64,000 bases of DNA from JANQSS01 sp965249735 (GCA_965249735.1 CBDFMS010000022.1:62001-126000); one strand, 5' to 3'; shown: positions 45,784 to 55,547, counted from the stretch's first letter. Translations and numbers: made by a program. Notes: generated by a model not told the origin, from the letters alone.

Positions 45784-46710
45784 ATGAAAAAATTTATTTG
45801 GATTCTCTTTTTCGCAGTCTTCATTTTCTCATGTAAATCGACTCAAAAGGCAGTTGATTCGACGGCTATCGAATCAAATCAATTATGGGAACCCACTGAA
45901 AATGCATTATTATGGAAAGTATCAAAAAAATCATATAAGCCTTCTTTTGTTTACGGCACCATACATTTAATTGATGCTGAACATTTTTTTCTACCGGCGC
46001 ATACAGAAGAATCCATCAAAGCCAGCGAGAAAATGGTTTTTGAAATCAAAATGGCGGACATGACAGACATGGGCGCCCAGATTGGACTTTTGATGCAGGC
46101 CTTTATGAGTGATGGTACAAAACTATCTGATCTGCTTTCAGACGATGATTACCAGATTGTTTCGGATCATTTTCAGGACTTGGGTATGCCAATGATGCTG
46201 TTAGATAGGATCAAGCCCATGTTCTTGTCTATTCTTGCTGGTGAGGATATGAATCCTTCGATGCTCGAGGACGGAAGCATGAAGTCCTATGAAATGGAAT
46301 TAGATGAATTGGCGACCATGAGCGGGTTGGAAAAAGCAGGTTTGGAAACCATCGATTATCAAATAAGTCTCTTTGATGCCATTCCTTACCAGGATCAGGC
46401 GGAAATGTTGGTCGGGACAATACAAGCCGGCGACGAAATTGACATGACCTCTCTCGACCTTTATGCTGAAATGTATACAAGTCAGAATTTAAAAAAGATG
46501 CACGACTACACATTAAATGAGGAATCCGGAATGACAGAATACGCTGATATTTTGCTTTATAATCGTAATGAAAATTGGATTCCATTGATGGAAGAGATGA
46601 TGAAAAAGCAGTCCATATTTTTTGCGGTAGGAGCAGGACATTTAGGTGGCACCAAAGGAGTATTGGCATTGCTGAAATCGAACGGATTTTCGGTCGATCC
46701 TGTGCGTTAG
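45784..46710 (+). CDS. TraB/GumN-family lipoprotein
   Basis: The protein has 308 aa. The signal peptide ends in lipobox FSC (IWILFFAVFIFSCKS). The TraB/GumN family pattern is clear: YKPSFVYGTIHLIDAEHF near the start and IFFAVGAGHLGGTKGVLALL at the end, with conserved His-Leu and Gly-His pairs thought to be catalytic. The family is poorly characterised in bacteria. The gene ends 16 bp from the stop of the convergent antiporter gene. Confidence 0.93.
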   Translation: MKKFIWILFFAVFIFSCKSTQKAVDSTAIESNQLWEPTENALLWKVSKKSYKPSFVYGTIHLIDAEHFFLPAHTEESIKASEKMVFEIKMADMTDMGAQIGLLMQAFMSDGTKLSDLLSDDDYQIVSDHFQDLGMPMMLLDRIKPMFLSILAGEDMNPSMLEDGSMKSYEMELDELATMSGLEKAGLETIDYQISLFDAIPYQDQAEMLVGTIQAGDEIDMTSLDLYAEMYTSQNLKKMHDYTLNEESGMTEYADILLYNRNENWIPLMEEMMKKQSIFFAVGAGHLGGTKGVLALLKSNGFSVDPVR

Positions 46711-46726
46711 CCCGAATTTTTTTTGA

Positions 46727-48574
46727 CTACATTTTCTTTCCCATATACACAAGTGAATCACCTTCTTTGATTTCCATTTTGGAATGATCAGATGGCATAA
46801 TGGAAAGATCGCCATTAATCCGATGTATAAATAATGGGATACTGTATTTCTGATTATTTATACGCGCTAATAGATCATAAAACGAACCAGCTTTTTCAAA
46901 TTTTACTTCATGCATTTGTGGATAATCCCGTGCTACTTCACTTAGATTGATGTAGTCGTCATGCGCCGAGAACATTCCTGTTTGTGGAAGCTTTTCAGGT
47001 GGTAAGTTCATTTCATCTGATGCTAAAAGGCGATATGTACCGAATTCTCCAAAAGTAGTTCCGAGCGACTCGCATGCATATTTATTGACATCTGTGCTAC
47101 CAGTCATTGCCATCAGATAACCCATATCGGAAAACTCCAAATTGTCTACCAGATCATCTGCATAGACATTGGCTTCTGTCGCCTCTAAGCCCATTTGCAT
47201 GGCTTGTTTTACATTATTGGGATTTGTATCAACCAAAGCTACATGCCGTTCCTGATCCGCCAAATATCGACCGATCAATCGGACCGGTAAACTGGCTCCT
47301 ACCAATAAAATGCCATTGGATTTCTCCTGGGCAACACCAAGTAATTTGGCTACCCATCGGGCGGTAGTTGCGTTTAATAATACTGTACCTAATACAATCA
47401 TAAAAACCAGTGGTGTAATCATTTCTGCTCCGGCTACACCCATATTGACCAATGATATACCAAAAAGTGATGCGATACCGGCAGCTACGATACCACGAGG
47501 GCCTACCCATGAAATAAACGCTTTTTCATTTTTTGTCAAATGCGATCCTGCCGTACTGACAAAAACGCTAAGTGGACGAAGTAGTGCCACCACCACCAAG
47601 AATAATGCAATTGGTCGCCAATGCCACAGGCGTTCTAATTCAGCCATTTCGATATTAGCCGAAAGCAGAATAAATAAAATAGCAATCAAAAGCACACTAA
47701 GGCTTTCTTTGAAATAAAGTATTTCCCTTAATTCAGGTAAATCCATGTTCCCTAAAACCATGCCCATGACAACAACGGTCAATAATCCCGATTCATGCAC
47801 AATGAGGTCCGACATAGCAAAGGCCAACACAACCAGCGCGAGCGTAAATACATTTAATAAATAATGAGGGACGAGTTTTTGAGCCAACATAAATTTCAGG
47901 AAATATGCCATACTCGCTCCAACGGCCGTCCCAAGAACCAGGATTTTGCTAAATTCTCCAAACGCCTCAGAAGAATAACTATCCATCGTACTACCGCCGG
48001 AAGTAATGAAATTAAAGACCAATACTGCCACTAAAGCGCCGATGGGATCGATCAAAATTCCTTCCCATTTTAATACCGTACCAACATCACGCTTCAATGG
48101 AACATTTCGTAATATGGGTGCAATAACCGTTGGGCCCGTTACAATAATTAATCCGGAAAATAAAAATGACAATGACCAACTTAATTCCACTAAATAATGT
48201 GCTGCCAAGGCTCCACCAATAAATGTGATCAGGGAGCCAATACTGATCAACTTCAATATGACCGGGCCCACTCCTTTAATTTCCTTTCGCTTGAGGGTTA
48301 GTCCTCCTTCAAAGAGTATTATTCCAATGGCAAGCGAAACAAAATAGTAAAGCAATTTACCAGGAAACAGACCCTTTTCTCCATTAAAAACCGGTTGTAT
48401 TAATTTTGATCCATCCGCTGTAAACAGAGTCGAAACAGGACCAACGGCCAAGCCGATTAAAATGAGAGGCAAGATAGCCGGCACTCCAAAGCGCCATGCC
48501 AACCATTGAGCTGCGATTCCAAAGACGATGATACTAGCCAGTTCGAACATAAGATATTCAGGTTTTCGATGCAT
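46727..48574 (-). CDS. NhaP-type Na+/H+ antiporter (CPA1) with TrkA-N domain
   Basis: The protein has 615 aa from the ATG at 48574 (MHRKPEYLMFELASII); an alternative ATG is 48550. The frame stays open to 48889 but those residues are not membrane-protein-like and were left out. About 12 helices span to about residue 400, including LVHESGLLTVVVMGMVLGNM and SWVGPRGIVAAGIASLFG, a CPA1 signature. A cytosolic Rossmann-like TrkA-N domain (GILLVGASLPVRLIGRYLAD) and a C-terminal TrkA-C-like segment (EIKEGDSLVYMGKKM) may sense nucleotide or NAD. It exchanges cations for protons at the inner membrane. Confidence 0.93.
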   Translation of the reverse strand: MHRKPEYLMFELASIIVFGIAAQWLAWRFGVPAILPLILIGLAVGPVSTLFTADGSKLIQPVFNGEKGLFPGKLLYYFVSLAIGIILFEGGLTLKRKEIKGVGPVILKLISIGSLITFIGGALAAHYLVELSWSLSFLFSGLIIVTGPTVIAPILRNVPLKRDVGTVLKWEGILIDPIGALVAVLVFNFITSGGSTMDSYSSEAFGEFSKILVLGTAVGASMAYFLKFMLAQKLVPHYLLNVFTLALVVLAFAMSDLIVHESGLLTVVVMGMVLGNMDLPELREILYFKESLSVLLIAILFILLSANIEMAELERLWHWRPIALFLVVVALLRPLSVFVSTAGSHLTKNEKAFISWVGPRGIVAAGIASLFGISLVNMGVAGAEMITPLVFMIVLGTVLLNATTARWVAKLLGVAQEKSNGILLVGASLPVRLIGRYLADQERHVALVDTNPNNVKQAMQMGLEATEANVYADDLVDNLEFSDMGYLMAMTGSTDVNKYACESLGTTFGEFGTYRLLASDEMNLPPEKLPQTGMFSAHDDYINLSEVARDYPQMHEVKFEKAGSFYDLLARINNQKYSIPLFIHRINGDLSIMPSDHSKMEIKEGDSLVYMGKKM

Positions 48575-48930
48575 GAAGATAGGGATTCCTTTGATGCTGA
48601 TAAAAGCACCAGAAGGCGAGATTGGTTCTGGTTTCTCCCTGTTGTTCAGACTGACTTTGACGACATCTTGATTGTGTGGGACGCATGAATAACGGTCGCT
48701 GGAGCGGCCAATTAAAGAAGGGCTTCTTACTACCGCAAATGTTGAGCTTTGGCATGTCCATTTAGAAGAACACCAAGACATGCGATACTCTAATTGTTGT
48801 TCAAAATTTAGAAAGTGAACCAGAATTCGTAAGAAACAGAAATATTGTAATTTTGGCAACGTCGATGTGGCTATGTTGATCAGGCGCAAGGCAACAATTT
48901 ATCCTATGACCAACGATTTATTATTGAGTT
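48575..48930. other. Intergenic region of 356 bp upstream of the antiporter
   Basis: This stretch holds the promoters of two divergent genes. The antiporter reading frame stays open leftwards to 48889, but its translation is Ser/Cys-rich with no family resemblance, so I treat it as a leader region. A short 18-codon ATG frame at 48906-48962 overlaps the start of the next gene out of frame. No RNA gene was recognised. Confidence 0.5.
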
Positions 48931-50598
48931 TTGGCAAAGAAAAAATTAAAAAAAACGACTAGAAATCAATCGGCAAGAACCAAGCCATCGAAACCAAATA
49001 AATCAACAAATTATATTTTATTTGTCTACATCGGATTGCTTGTAATTGGATTGGTTTATTTAATTTCTATCGAATCCAATTATGTGAATTTTGGACTTGA
49101 TCGGGATGAGGGTTCATATATAAATTTTGGCGAAGTACTTCGGACCGGAGGCGACTTGTATCAAGATGTCTATAGTGTTAAGCCACCGGCAATTTACTAT
49201 ACCTATGGTTTGATAAATTCCATTTTCGGGTATTCTGCCACAGGGCTTCGATGGTCTGTAATCATTTTCAATGCCCTGGCGGCCATTCTTTTATTTTTAT
49301 TTGGGTATCGATGGCGGGGTCCATTTTTTGGTTTTATTGCTGCCATTTCGTTTTCATTTCTTGCATTTAATCCAAAATTATATGGGTTTGCCGCACTTGC
49401 AGAACAATATCAAAACTTTTTCTTGATATTGTCAGTCGTCTTATTGCAACATGGCCTGATAAAAAGAAAATGGATATGGTTTTTGATAGGTGGTTTTGTC
49501 ATCACCTTTGGTTTACTTATAAAGCAAAACCTGATATTTTCTTATGTGGCACTCGCCATAATCCTGGCTTGGTATTTTCTCATCGAATCGAAAGAGCGGG
49601 AATGGAAGCCGTTGATCAATTTCGTCATCGGAAGTGCCGTTGCCACTGTCATCATTTTTTTACCTGTGATTTTACAGGGTGGAGTTGAGGATTGGATCTA
49701 CTGGAATTTCTATTATAGCAGTTTGTATACCTCCGTCGTGACGTGGGAGCAAGGCATGGAAAATTTTGGAAATTACCTCAACCATATTTCTGCATTTAAT
49801 CGCTGGATGTGGATTGCCGGCTTGATTGGCATTGTTCTCGGATATATCCGTGCCAAATCATTATCCTCCAAACTTGGTGTGCTCTTATTTTTTATAGCGG
49901 CGGTATGTGCTATCTTACCTGGGCTGAGATTTTATCCGCACTATTGGATGTATTTATCTCCTATACTCGCAATCGGCTGTGCGTGGTTTTTTTATTGGTT
50001 AGCGCAGCTATTATCAACGAAACTGAACTCTTATTTACCTCATGCCGTGGCTACCTTTCTGTTTGTTGTCGGCCTTGTATCCGTTGTTGCCAGGAACCAG
50101 GATTTCTTCGATTCACCCCAGGAGGCACAAATTAATCGCATGATGTACGGTGAAAATCCATTTACAGAAATGAGATACCTGGGCGAATACTTAAATAAAC
50201 GCATCAAGTCGAATGAGCAATTTATAATGTTTGGATCGGAACCGCAGATTTATACATACCTCGGCCGGCCTACTCCGACACCTTATATCTTCTTCTCGCA
50301 ATTAACCAAGGAACATGAGCGGAAAGATGAGATGGTTGCTGACCTTCAATCCTGGGTGCAAACCAACAAGCCAAAATATGTAGGCTTTACCAATAGCCGT
50401 TATTCCTGGACCATAACAGAAGATGGTGACAGGAAAATATTTAATTGGGCATCCATCTATGTGCAGCAGGGGCATAAGGTGATTGCAGTTGCCGACATTT
50501 TGCCAAGCGGACCAAAATTTGTCTATGGTGATGATGCGGCCAACTATCAACCAACCTCCACGCAATGGGTGCGAATATTTGAACGAATAGCCAATTAA
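48931..50598 (+). CDS. GT39-like membrane glycosyltransferase (GT-C fold), paralogue A
   Basis: The protein has 555 aa and about 11 membrane helices. A conserved acidic loop after TM1 (GLDRDEGSYINFGEVLRTGG) contains the D-E pair expected in GT-C enzymes that use lipid-linked sugar donors. A periplasmic C-terminal domain contains YTYLGRPTPTPYIFF. It starts with TTG, followed by a Lys-rich stretch MAKKKLKKTTRNQ. It is about 70% identical by eye to the second copy at 52372. Its role could be transfer of sugars to an envelope polymer. Its neighbour prfC is unrelated. Confidence 0.85.
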   Translation: MAKKKLKKTTRNQSARTKPSKPNKSTNYILFVYIGLLVIGLVYLISIESNYVNFGLDRDEGSYINFGEVLRTGGDLYQDVYSVKPPAIYYTYGLINSIFGYSATGLRWSVIIFNALAAILLFLFGYRWRGPFFGFIAAISFSFLAFNPKLYGFAALAEQYQNFFLILSVVLLQHGLIKRKWIWFLIGGFVITFGLLIKQNLIFSYVALAIILAWYFLIESKEREWKPLINFVIGSAVATVIIFLPVILQGGVEDWIYWNFYYSSLYTSVVTWEQGMENFGNYLNHISAFNRWMWIAGLIGIVLGYIRAKSLSSKLGVLLFFIAAVCAILPGLRFYPHYWMYLSPILAIGCAWFFYWLAQLLSTKLNSYLPHAVATFLFVVGLVSVVARNQDFFDSPQEAQINRMMYGENPFTEMRYLGEYLNKRIKSNEQFIMFGSEPQIYTYLGRPTPTPYIFFSQLTKEHERKDEMVADLQSWVQTNKPKYVGFTNSRYSWTITEDGDRKIFNWASIYVQQGHKVIAVADILPSGPKFVYGDDAANYQPTSTQWVRIFERIAN

Positions 50599-50794
50599 AT
50601 TTATCGGTACTCAAAAAGATCGTGCGGCAATTGTCAAATAGCCTGATTCTCACCCAACAGTCCCGCTTTATCTCAAGGCATCACAGTCATTCAGAAGCAA
50701 TGATCGATTGGCTCACTTTGTATTTTACATGCCCCAGACCGTTTGCAATCAGATATTGTCCAAACCACCTTACATTTGCCCCTTCGAAAACACT

Positions 50795-52375
50795 ATGAGT
50801 TTAATAGAAGAAATATCGAAACGCAGAACTTTCGGCATCATATCTCACCCGGATGCAGGAAAGACGACACTCACTGAAAAGTTGCTCCTCTTTGGTGGTG
50901 CCATACAAGTGGCCGGGGCTGTAAAATCCAATAAGATTAAAAGACACGCCACCTCCGATTTCATGGAGATTGAACGTCAGCGTGGGATAAGCGTTGCGAC
51001 TTCTGTTATGGCTTTTGAATATCGCGGAAGCAAGATCAACATATTGGATACACCCGGTCACGAAGATTTTGCAGAAGATACATATCGGACATTGACGGCC
51101 GTTGACAGTGCCATTGTTGTCATTGATGTGGCCAAAGGTGTAGAGCGTCAGACAGAAAAATTGGTCAAAGTCTGTCGAAGTCGGGCAACCCCCATGATCG
51201 TCTTCATCAACAAACTGGACAGAGAGGGTAAGGATGCGGTCATGTTGTTGGATGAGATTGAAGAAAAATTAAATCTACATGTGGTCCCGCTCTCCTGGCC
51301 GGTCGGAATGGGCCAGCGTTTTCAAGGAGTATATGATATTTATGGTAAAAAACTTGTTTTATTTAGGCCACACAGTAATCAAGACGAGGAAAGTGCCATT
51401 CACATAACTGATTTGGAGAGCGAGGAATTGGAGCAACAGGTTGGTGAAGCAGCAGCGAAAGAATTACGTGAAGAAATGGAAATCATTCGTGAAGTTTATC
51501 CGGCCTTTGACAAAGAAAAATACCAGGATGGTACTTATTCTCCCGTGTTTTTTGGGTCCGCTGTAAATAATTTCGGTGTCAAAGAACTATTAGATTGTTT
51601 TGTTGAAATTGCACCTCATCCTGTTCCGCGTTTTACAGAAGAACGTGAGGTCTTACCGGAAGAAGATAAATTTACCGGCTTCGTATTTAAAATACATGCC
51701 AATATGGATCCCAAACACAGGGATCGCATTGCTTTTTTGCGGATTTGCTCAGGTGTGTTTCATCGGAATACCAATTATCATCATATTCGTCTAAACCGAA
51801 AGATTAAATTTTCGAATCCGACTGCATTCATGGCTTCCAAAAAATCAGTCGTAGAGCAATCATATCCCGGTGATATCGTGGGACTCTATGACAGTGGTAA
51901 TTTCAAAATTGGCGATACACTGACCGAAGGAGAAATATTGAACTACAAAGGCATCCCCAGCTTTTCTCCGGAGCAATTCAGGTTTGTAAATAATGCAGAT
52001 CCAATGAAAGCCAAACAATTGGCCAAAGGGCTGAGTCAATTAATGGATGAAGGTGTAGCCCAATTATTTACCAAGGAAGACAATGGACGTAAAATCGTAG
52101 GTACGGTTGGTGCCCTGCAATTTGAAGTCATCAAATACCGACTCAAACATGAATATGGAGCGTCGTGTGATTATGAGCCGGTGGCTTTACACAAGGCGTG
52201 TTGGGTTGAGTCTGATGATCGCGAGGAGATGAAAGATTTTGAAAAGAAACGAAAAAAAGACATGGCAACCGATAAAGATGGAAAACTTGTATTTTTGGCT
52301 GAGTCGGCATGGACTTTAAAAATGGCCCAGGAAAATTATCCTGATATTAAATTTCATTTCACTTCCGAGTTTTGA
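50795..52375 (+). CDS. prfC: Peptide chain release factor 3
   Basis: The protein has 526 aa from the ATG at 50795; an open frame to 50708 lacks RF3 sequence. GTPase motifs are ISHPDAGKTTLTEKLL (G1), DTPGHEDFAEDTYRTL (G3) and FINKLDREG (G4), followed by the RF3-specific region FKIHANMDPKHRDRIAFLR. It recycles RF1 and RF2 after translation termination. Its last codon overlaps the start of the next glycosyltransferase (TTGA), so both are coupled in translation. Confidence 0.97.
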   Translation: MSLIEEISKRRTFGIISHPDAGKTTLTEKLLLFGGAIQVAGAVKSNKIKRHATSDFMEIERQRGISVATSVMAFEYRGSKINILDTPGHEDFAEDTYRTLTAVDSAIVVIDVAKGVERQTEKLVKVCRSRATPMIVFINKLDREGKDAVMLLDEIEEKLNLHVVPLSWPVGMGQRFQGVYDIYGKKLVLFRPHSNQDEESAIHITDLESEELEQQVGEAAAKELREEMEIIREVYPAFDKEKYQDGTYSPVFFGSAVNNFGVKELLDCFVEIAPHPVPRFTEEREVLPEEDKFTGFVFKIHANMDPKHRDRIAFLRICSGVFHRNTNYHHIRLNRKIKFSNPTAFMASKKSVVEQSYPGDIVGLYDSGNFKIGDTLTEGEILNYKGIPSFSPEQFRFVNNADPMKAKQLAKGLSQLMDEGVAQLFTKEDNGRKIVGTVGALQFEVIKYRLKHEYGASCDYEPVALHKACWVESDDREEMKDFEKKRKKDMATDKDGKLVFLAESAWTLKMAQENYPDIKFHFTSEF

Positions 52376-54036
52376 CAAAGAAAAAAGTAAAACAGACAAA
52401 AAAAAGATCTTCGGTCAGCAAACCAAAGAAAGAAAATAAGAATACAAATTATACCTTATTTATCTACATGGGTTTACTGGTTGTCGGTCTGATCTATGTG
52501 ACTTCAGTTGCATCAAGGTATGTGGATTTCGGATTGGATCGGGACGAAGCTGCCTATATTAATTTTGGCGAGGTACTACGGACAGGCGGAGATCTTTACC
52601 AGGATGCCTATAGTATTAAACCTCCGGCGATATATTATACGTATGCCCTCGCAAATACAATTTTTGGCTATTCCGGACCAGGATTACGTTGGTCAGTAAT
52701 TTTTTCAAATGCCCTTGCCGCCATCCTATTGTTTTTATTTGGATATCGTTGGCGAGGTCCGCTTTTTGGTTTTATAGCAGCCATTTCATTTTCATTTTTC
52801 GCATTCAATCCCAAAGTTTTTGGGTTTGCTGCCTTAGCTGAAGCATATCAAAATTTCTTTCTGATTGCAGCTGTTGTGTCCTTGCAATATGGCATTATAA
52901 AGAAAAACTGGATGTGGTTTCTAATCGGTGGTTTTATTATGACCTACGGCCTTCTAATCAAACAAAATCTAATATTTGCCTATTTCGCCTTGAGTATTTC
53001 TCTTGCCTGGTATTATCTGATTGAAGCCAAAGAAAGGCAATGGAAACCGTTGATCAATTTTGTATTGGGCAGCGCTATTGCCACGGTCTTGATTTTTTTA
53101 CCTGTAGTTCTTCAAGGTGGAATCGACGATTGGATTTATTGGAATTTTAGCTACAGTAGTAAATATACGTCTTCCATACCTTGGGAGCAAGGCAAAGGAT
53201 ATCTTAATTCCTATCTAAAATTCACGACGGCGTTCAATCCCTGGATGTGGATTGCAGGGGTTATCGGAATAGTTGCAGCTTGCATAGGCGCAAAATCGAC
53301 TGCTGCTAAACTCGCGACCGCCTTATTCTTGTTTTCGGCTATATTATCCATTTTTCCGGGACTCCGGTTTTACCCGCATTATTGGATTTATTTTACTCCG
53401 ATTTTATCCGTTGGTTGTGCCTGGACTTTTTATACCTTATTTCAACTTATATCTAACCGATTAAAATCATTTTGGCCACATGTTGTTGTGAGTATAATAT
53501 TTATAGCCGGTCTTTTTACAGTCGTACAAAAGAATAAAATATACTTTGATTCACCTACGGAACTCATGATTAATCGCCAACAGTATGGTGATAATCCTTT
53601 CACCGAAACACGGTACCTCGGAGAATATTTAAAAAATCGAATTAAATCAAATGAAGAGTTGCTGATGTTCGGATCCGAACCCGAAATATATACCTACATC
53701 GGGCGAGCGACTCCCACACCTTATATCTTTTTCGCTCACCTTTCAAAAGAACATGAGCGGAAAGACGAGATGGTAGCTGATCTACAAGCCTGGGCAGCGG
53801 CTAACAAGCCAAAATATGTATATTTTTCAAATCACCCATTTTCCTGGGTCATGGTGCAAGATTCTGATTGGACGATATACAATTGGGCGACAAGCTATGT
53901 GCGACAAGGTCATAAAGTAGTAGCTGTAGCAGATATTTTACCACAAGGGCCAAAGATTCTTTTTGGCGACGATGCCCTCAACTACCAGGTGCAATCGCAA
54001 AAATGGGTTAAAATATACGAGCGTATCGGTGATTAA
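52372..54036 (+). CDS. GT39-like membrane glycosyltransferase (GT-C fold), paralogue B
   Basis: The protein has 554 aa and the same layout as the gene at 48931: Lys-rich cytosolic start, about 11 helices, GLDRDEAAYINFGEVLRTGG after TM1 and TYIGRATPTPYIFFAHL in the C-terminal domain. It begins with TTG in a TTGA overlap with the prfC stop, which fixes the start well. The two copies differ mainly in the periplasmic parts (for example PTPYIFFAHL against PTPYIFFSQL), which suggests a recent duplication with possible change of acceptor. Confidence 0.87.
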   Translation: MTKKKVKQTKKRSSVSKPKKENKNTNYTLFIYMGLLVVGLIYVTSVASRYVDFGLDRDEAAYINFGEVLRTGGDLYQDAYSIKPPAIYYTYALANTIFGYSGPGLRWSVIFSNALAAILLFLFGYRWRGPLFGFIAAISFSFFAFNPKVFGFAALAEAYQNFFLIAAVVSLQYGIIKKNWMWFLIGGFIMTYGLLIKQNLIFAYFALSISLAWYYLIEAKERQWKPLINFVLGSAIATVLIFLPVVLQGGIDDWIYWNFSYSSKYTSSIPWEQGKGYLNSYLKFTTAFNPWMWIAGVIGIVAACIGAKSTAAKLATALFLFSAILSIFPGLRFYPHYWIYFTPILSVGCAWTFYTLFQLISNRLKSFWPHVVVSIIFIAGLFTVVQKNKIYFDSPTELMINRQQYGDNPFTETRYLGEYLKNRIKSNEELLMFGSEPEIYTYIGRATPTPYIFFAHLSKEHERKDEMVADLQAWAAANKPKYVYFSNHPFSWVMVQDSDWTIYNWATSYVRQGHKVVAVADILPQGPKILFGDDALNYQVQSQKWVKIYERIGD

Positions 54037-54140
54037 TCTATTCATCAACACTTACCAGGATAATTTCTTAACACTGTTCTGGAACATTATTTATTATTTC
54101 CCCATCAATTAGGTTTATCTGAATATCTTTAGATCAATAT

Positions 54141-54527
54141 ATGACACCATTTAAGATCAACTTTCTTGAACATGTAGCTATTCGCTCAATAAATCGTGAA
54201 CAATCTGCGGTGTGGTATGAAGATGTTATAGGTCTTGAGCGTGGTCTTCCACCAAAAAACGACAGGGAACCGATACTAATGATGGCTGGAGAAACCGGAA
54301 TAGCTATCTTTCAAGCCAAGGTCGAACGGAAAGAAGTTGATTGGAAAAGACAAGGCATATCACATTTCGCCTTTCAAGTATCAGCTGCAGATTTTTTGAA
54401 TGCGCAACAATATTTTATCAAATTAGATATCAAATTCGAATTCCAGGATCATCATCATGTTCATTCAATCTATTTAAAAGATCCTGATGGTAATATCGTC
54501 GAACTGACTACGCCGAATCATCAATAA
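54141..54527 (+). CDS. VOC-family protein (glyoxalase/bleomycin-resistance-like)
   Basis: The protein has 128 aa and the two-module VOC fold: FLEHVAIRSINREQSAVWYE at the start, ISHFAFQVSAADFL in the middle and VHSIYLKDPDGNIVELTTP at the end. The metal-ligand positions His and Glu are present. It could be a dioxygenase, isomerase or resistance protein; the substrate is unknown. It is convergent with the repressor gene that follows. Confidence 0.9.
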   Translation: MTPFKINFLEHVAIRSINREQSAVWYEDVIGLERGLPPKNDREPILMMAGETGIAIFQAKVERKEVDWKRQGISHFAFQVSAADFLNAQQYFIKLDIKFEFQDHHHVHSIYLKDPDGNIVELTTPNHQ

Positions 54528-54529
54528 GA

Positions 54530-54612
54530 CAGTAATCACCTTATTTATTTTCTTGCTATAACTTGTACATCCTGTTATTCAAGTAATTGTTAAATAAATG
54601 CGGTGATCACTG
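54530..54612. repeat. Long interrupted inverted repeat between convergent genes
   Basis: CAGTAATCACC (54530-54540) pairs with GGTGATCACTG (54602-54612) with one mismatch. After two non-paired positions, ATTTATTT (54543-54550) pairs with AAATAAAT (54592-54599). The loop is about 41 bases. The right arm overlaps the stop region of the repressor gene. It may be a bidirectional terminator. Confidence 0.75.
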
Positions 54613-55365
54613 TCGAACCAGGTCATGAATAACTTCAACCTGTTCCTGCAATTTATTTAATTGCATTTGCAGGTCAACTGCATGATGATCGATACTATCA
54701 TTAAATGCGATGTGACAATAATATTGCCATATTTCTTTAATTTCTGTGAATTGAATTTCAAATGGTGGAAAGACTGAATTATCCGAAACTGCAATGAAAT
54801 AATTTTCTCCTACAGATTTTCGAAGCCGCTTGTAGACGATGCCATCTGTTGTTGCGATGATGTATGTTTTTCCGGCTTTAATATCCTGAAGTCGCTCAAC
54901 GTAGTGTCCAATAACAATGGATCCTGATTCCATGGGCAACATGGATTCTCCATTTATTTCGAAGGCTCTGTATGTACCTTCCGGAATACCCGGCATTTGA
55001 ATTTTTGGTAGATCGCGAATAAATGCCGGATCCGAAAAACTCTCCAAATATCCTGCTTCTGCTCGTTGAGGTACAAATTCAACTAATTGGCGATCTGAAG
55101 GATCGACAGAAACTGCCAACACTCTAAAATTTTCGCTGACAAGCACCTCTTTCCTTCCCGATTCGAGGTTGTCATCAACCAGATTGTCCAATGACACACC
55201 ATAGATTTGACAGATCTTTCGCAAACTTGAAAGCGATGGCTCTGCTGATGCCCGCTCCCACCCGCTGTAGGTTGGTCGTGGGATCCCCAGCTTGTCAGCC
55301 ATGTCTTGCTGTGTATAGTCCTTGCTCTTCCTTAGATACTTGAGATTCAATATAAGTTGCGACAT
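54607..55365 (-). CDS. XRE-family repressor with LexA/S24-type C-terminal domain
   Basis: The protein has 252 aa. Residues 1-65 form an HTH_3/XRE domain (LRKSKDYTQQDMADKLGIPR, TYSGWERASAEPSL). The C-terminal half is an S24-type peptidase: an Ala104-Gly105 pair (RAEAGYL) resembles the self-cleavage site, Ser141 is in INGESMLP, and Lys179 is in DGIVYKRL. In LexA/CI-like proteins Ser and Lys form the dyad for autocleavage; whether this one is cleaved is inference. A final coiled tail (LQMQLNKLQEQVEVI) could help it oligomerise. It is alone in its transcription unit and has a candidate operator just upstream. Confidence 0.93.
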   Translation of the reverse strand: MSQLILNLKYLRKSKDYTQQDMADKLGIPRPTYSGWERASAEPSLSSLRKICQIYGVSLDNLVDDNLESGRKEVLVSENFRVLAVSVDPSDRQLVEFVPQRAEAGYLESFSDPAFIRDLPKIQMPGIPEGTYRAFEINGESMLPMESGSIVIGHYVERLQDIKAGKTYIIATTDGIVYKRLRKSVGENYFIAVSDNSVFPPFEIQFTEIKEIWQYYCHIAFNDSIDHHAVDLQMQLNKLQEQVEVIHDLVRQ

Positions 55366-55377
55366 GATATTAGAGAC

Positions 55378-55390
55378 TTGGTGTGACCAA
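55378..55390. promoter_or_regulatory. Candidate repressor operator (autoregulation)
   Basis: A perfect 5-bp dyad TTGGT-GTG-ACCAA lies 13 bp upstream of the repressor ATG. Such a site is expected for an XRE protein that represses itself. There is no second copy close by in exact form. Confidence 0.5.
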
Positions 55391-55539
55391 ATAGTATTAA
55401 TGATGTAAATTTAATACAAATAAGTTGAATATTTAAACATTTGTTAGCTTCGTTACCAATTTCTTCTTCTCTGATTATGGTGAATCTGATTCGAGCAGTT
55501 TTTTAGTTATTCATTTCATACGCATCACCAACAAAGTCC

Positions 55540-55547
55540 TATATTCG
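55540..55547 (+). promoter_or_regulatory. Possible -7 element of tRNA-Ala
   Basis: TATATTCG differs from TAnnTTTG at one position and lies 89 bp before the tRNA. No good TTG is at the right spacing, so this is tentative. Confidence 0.35.
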
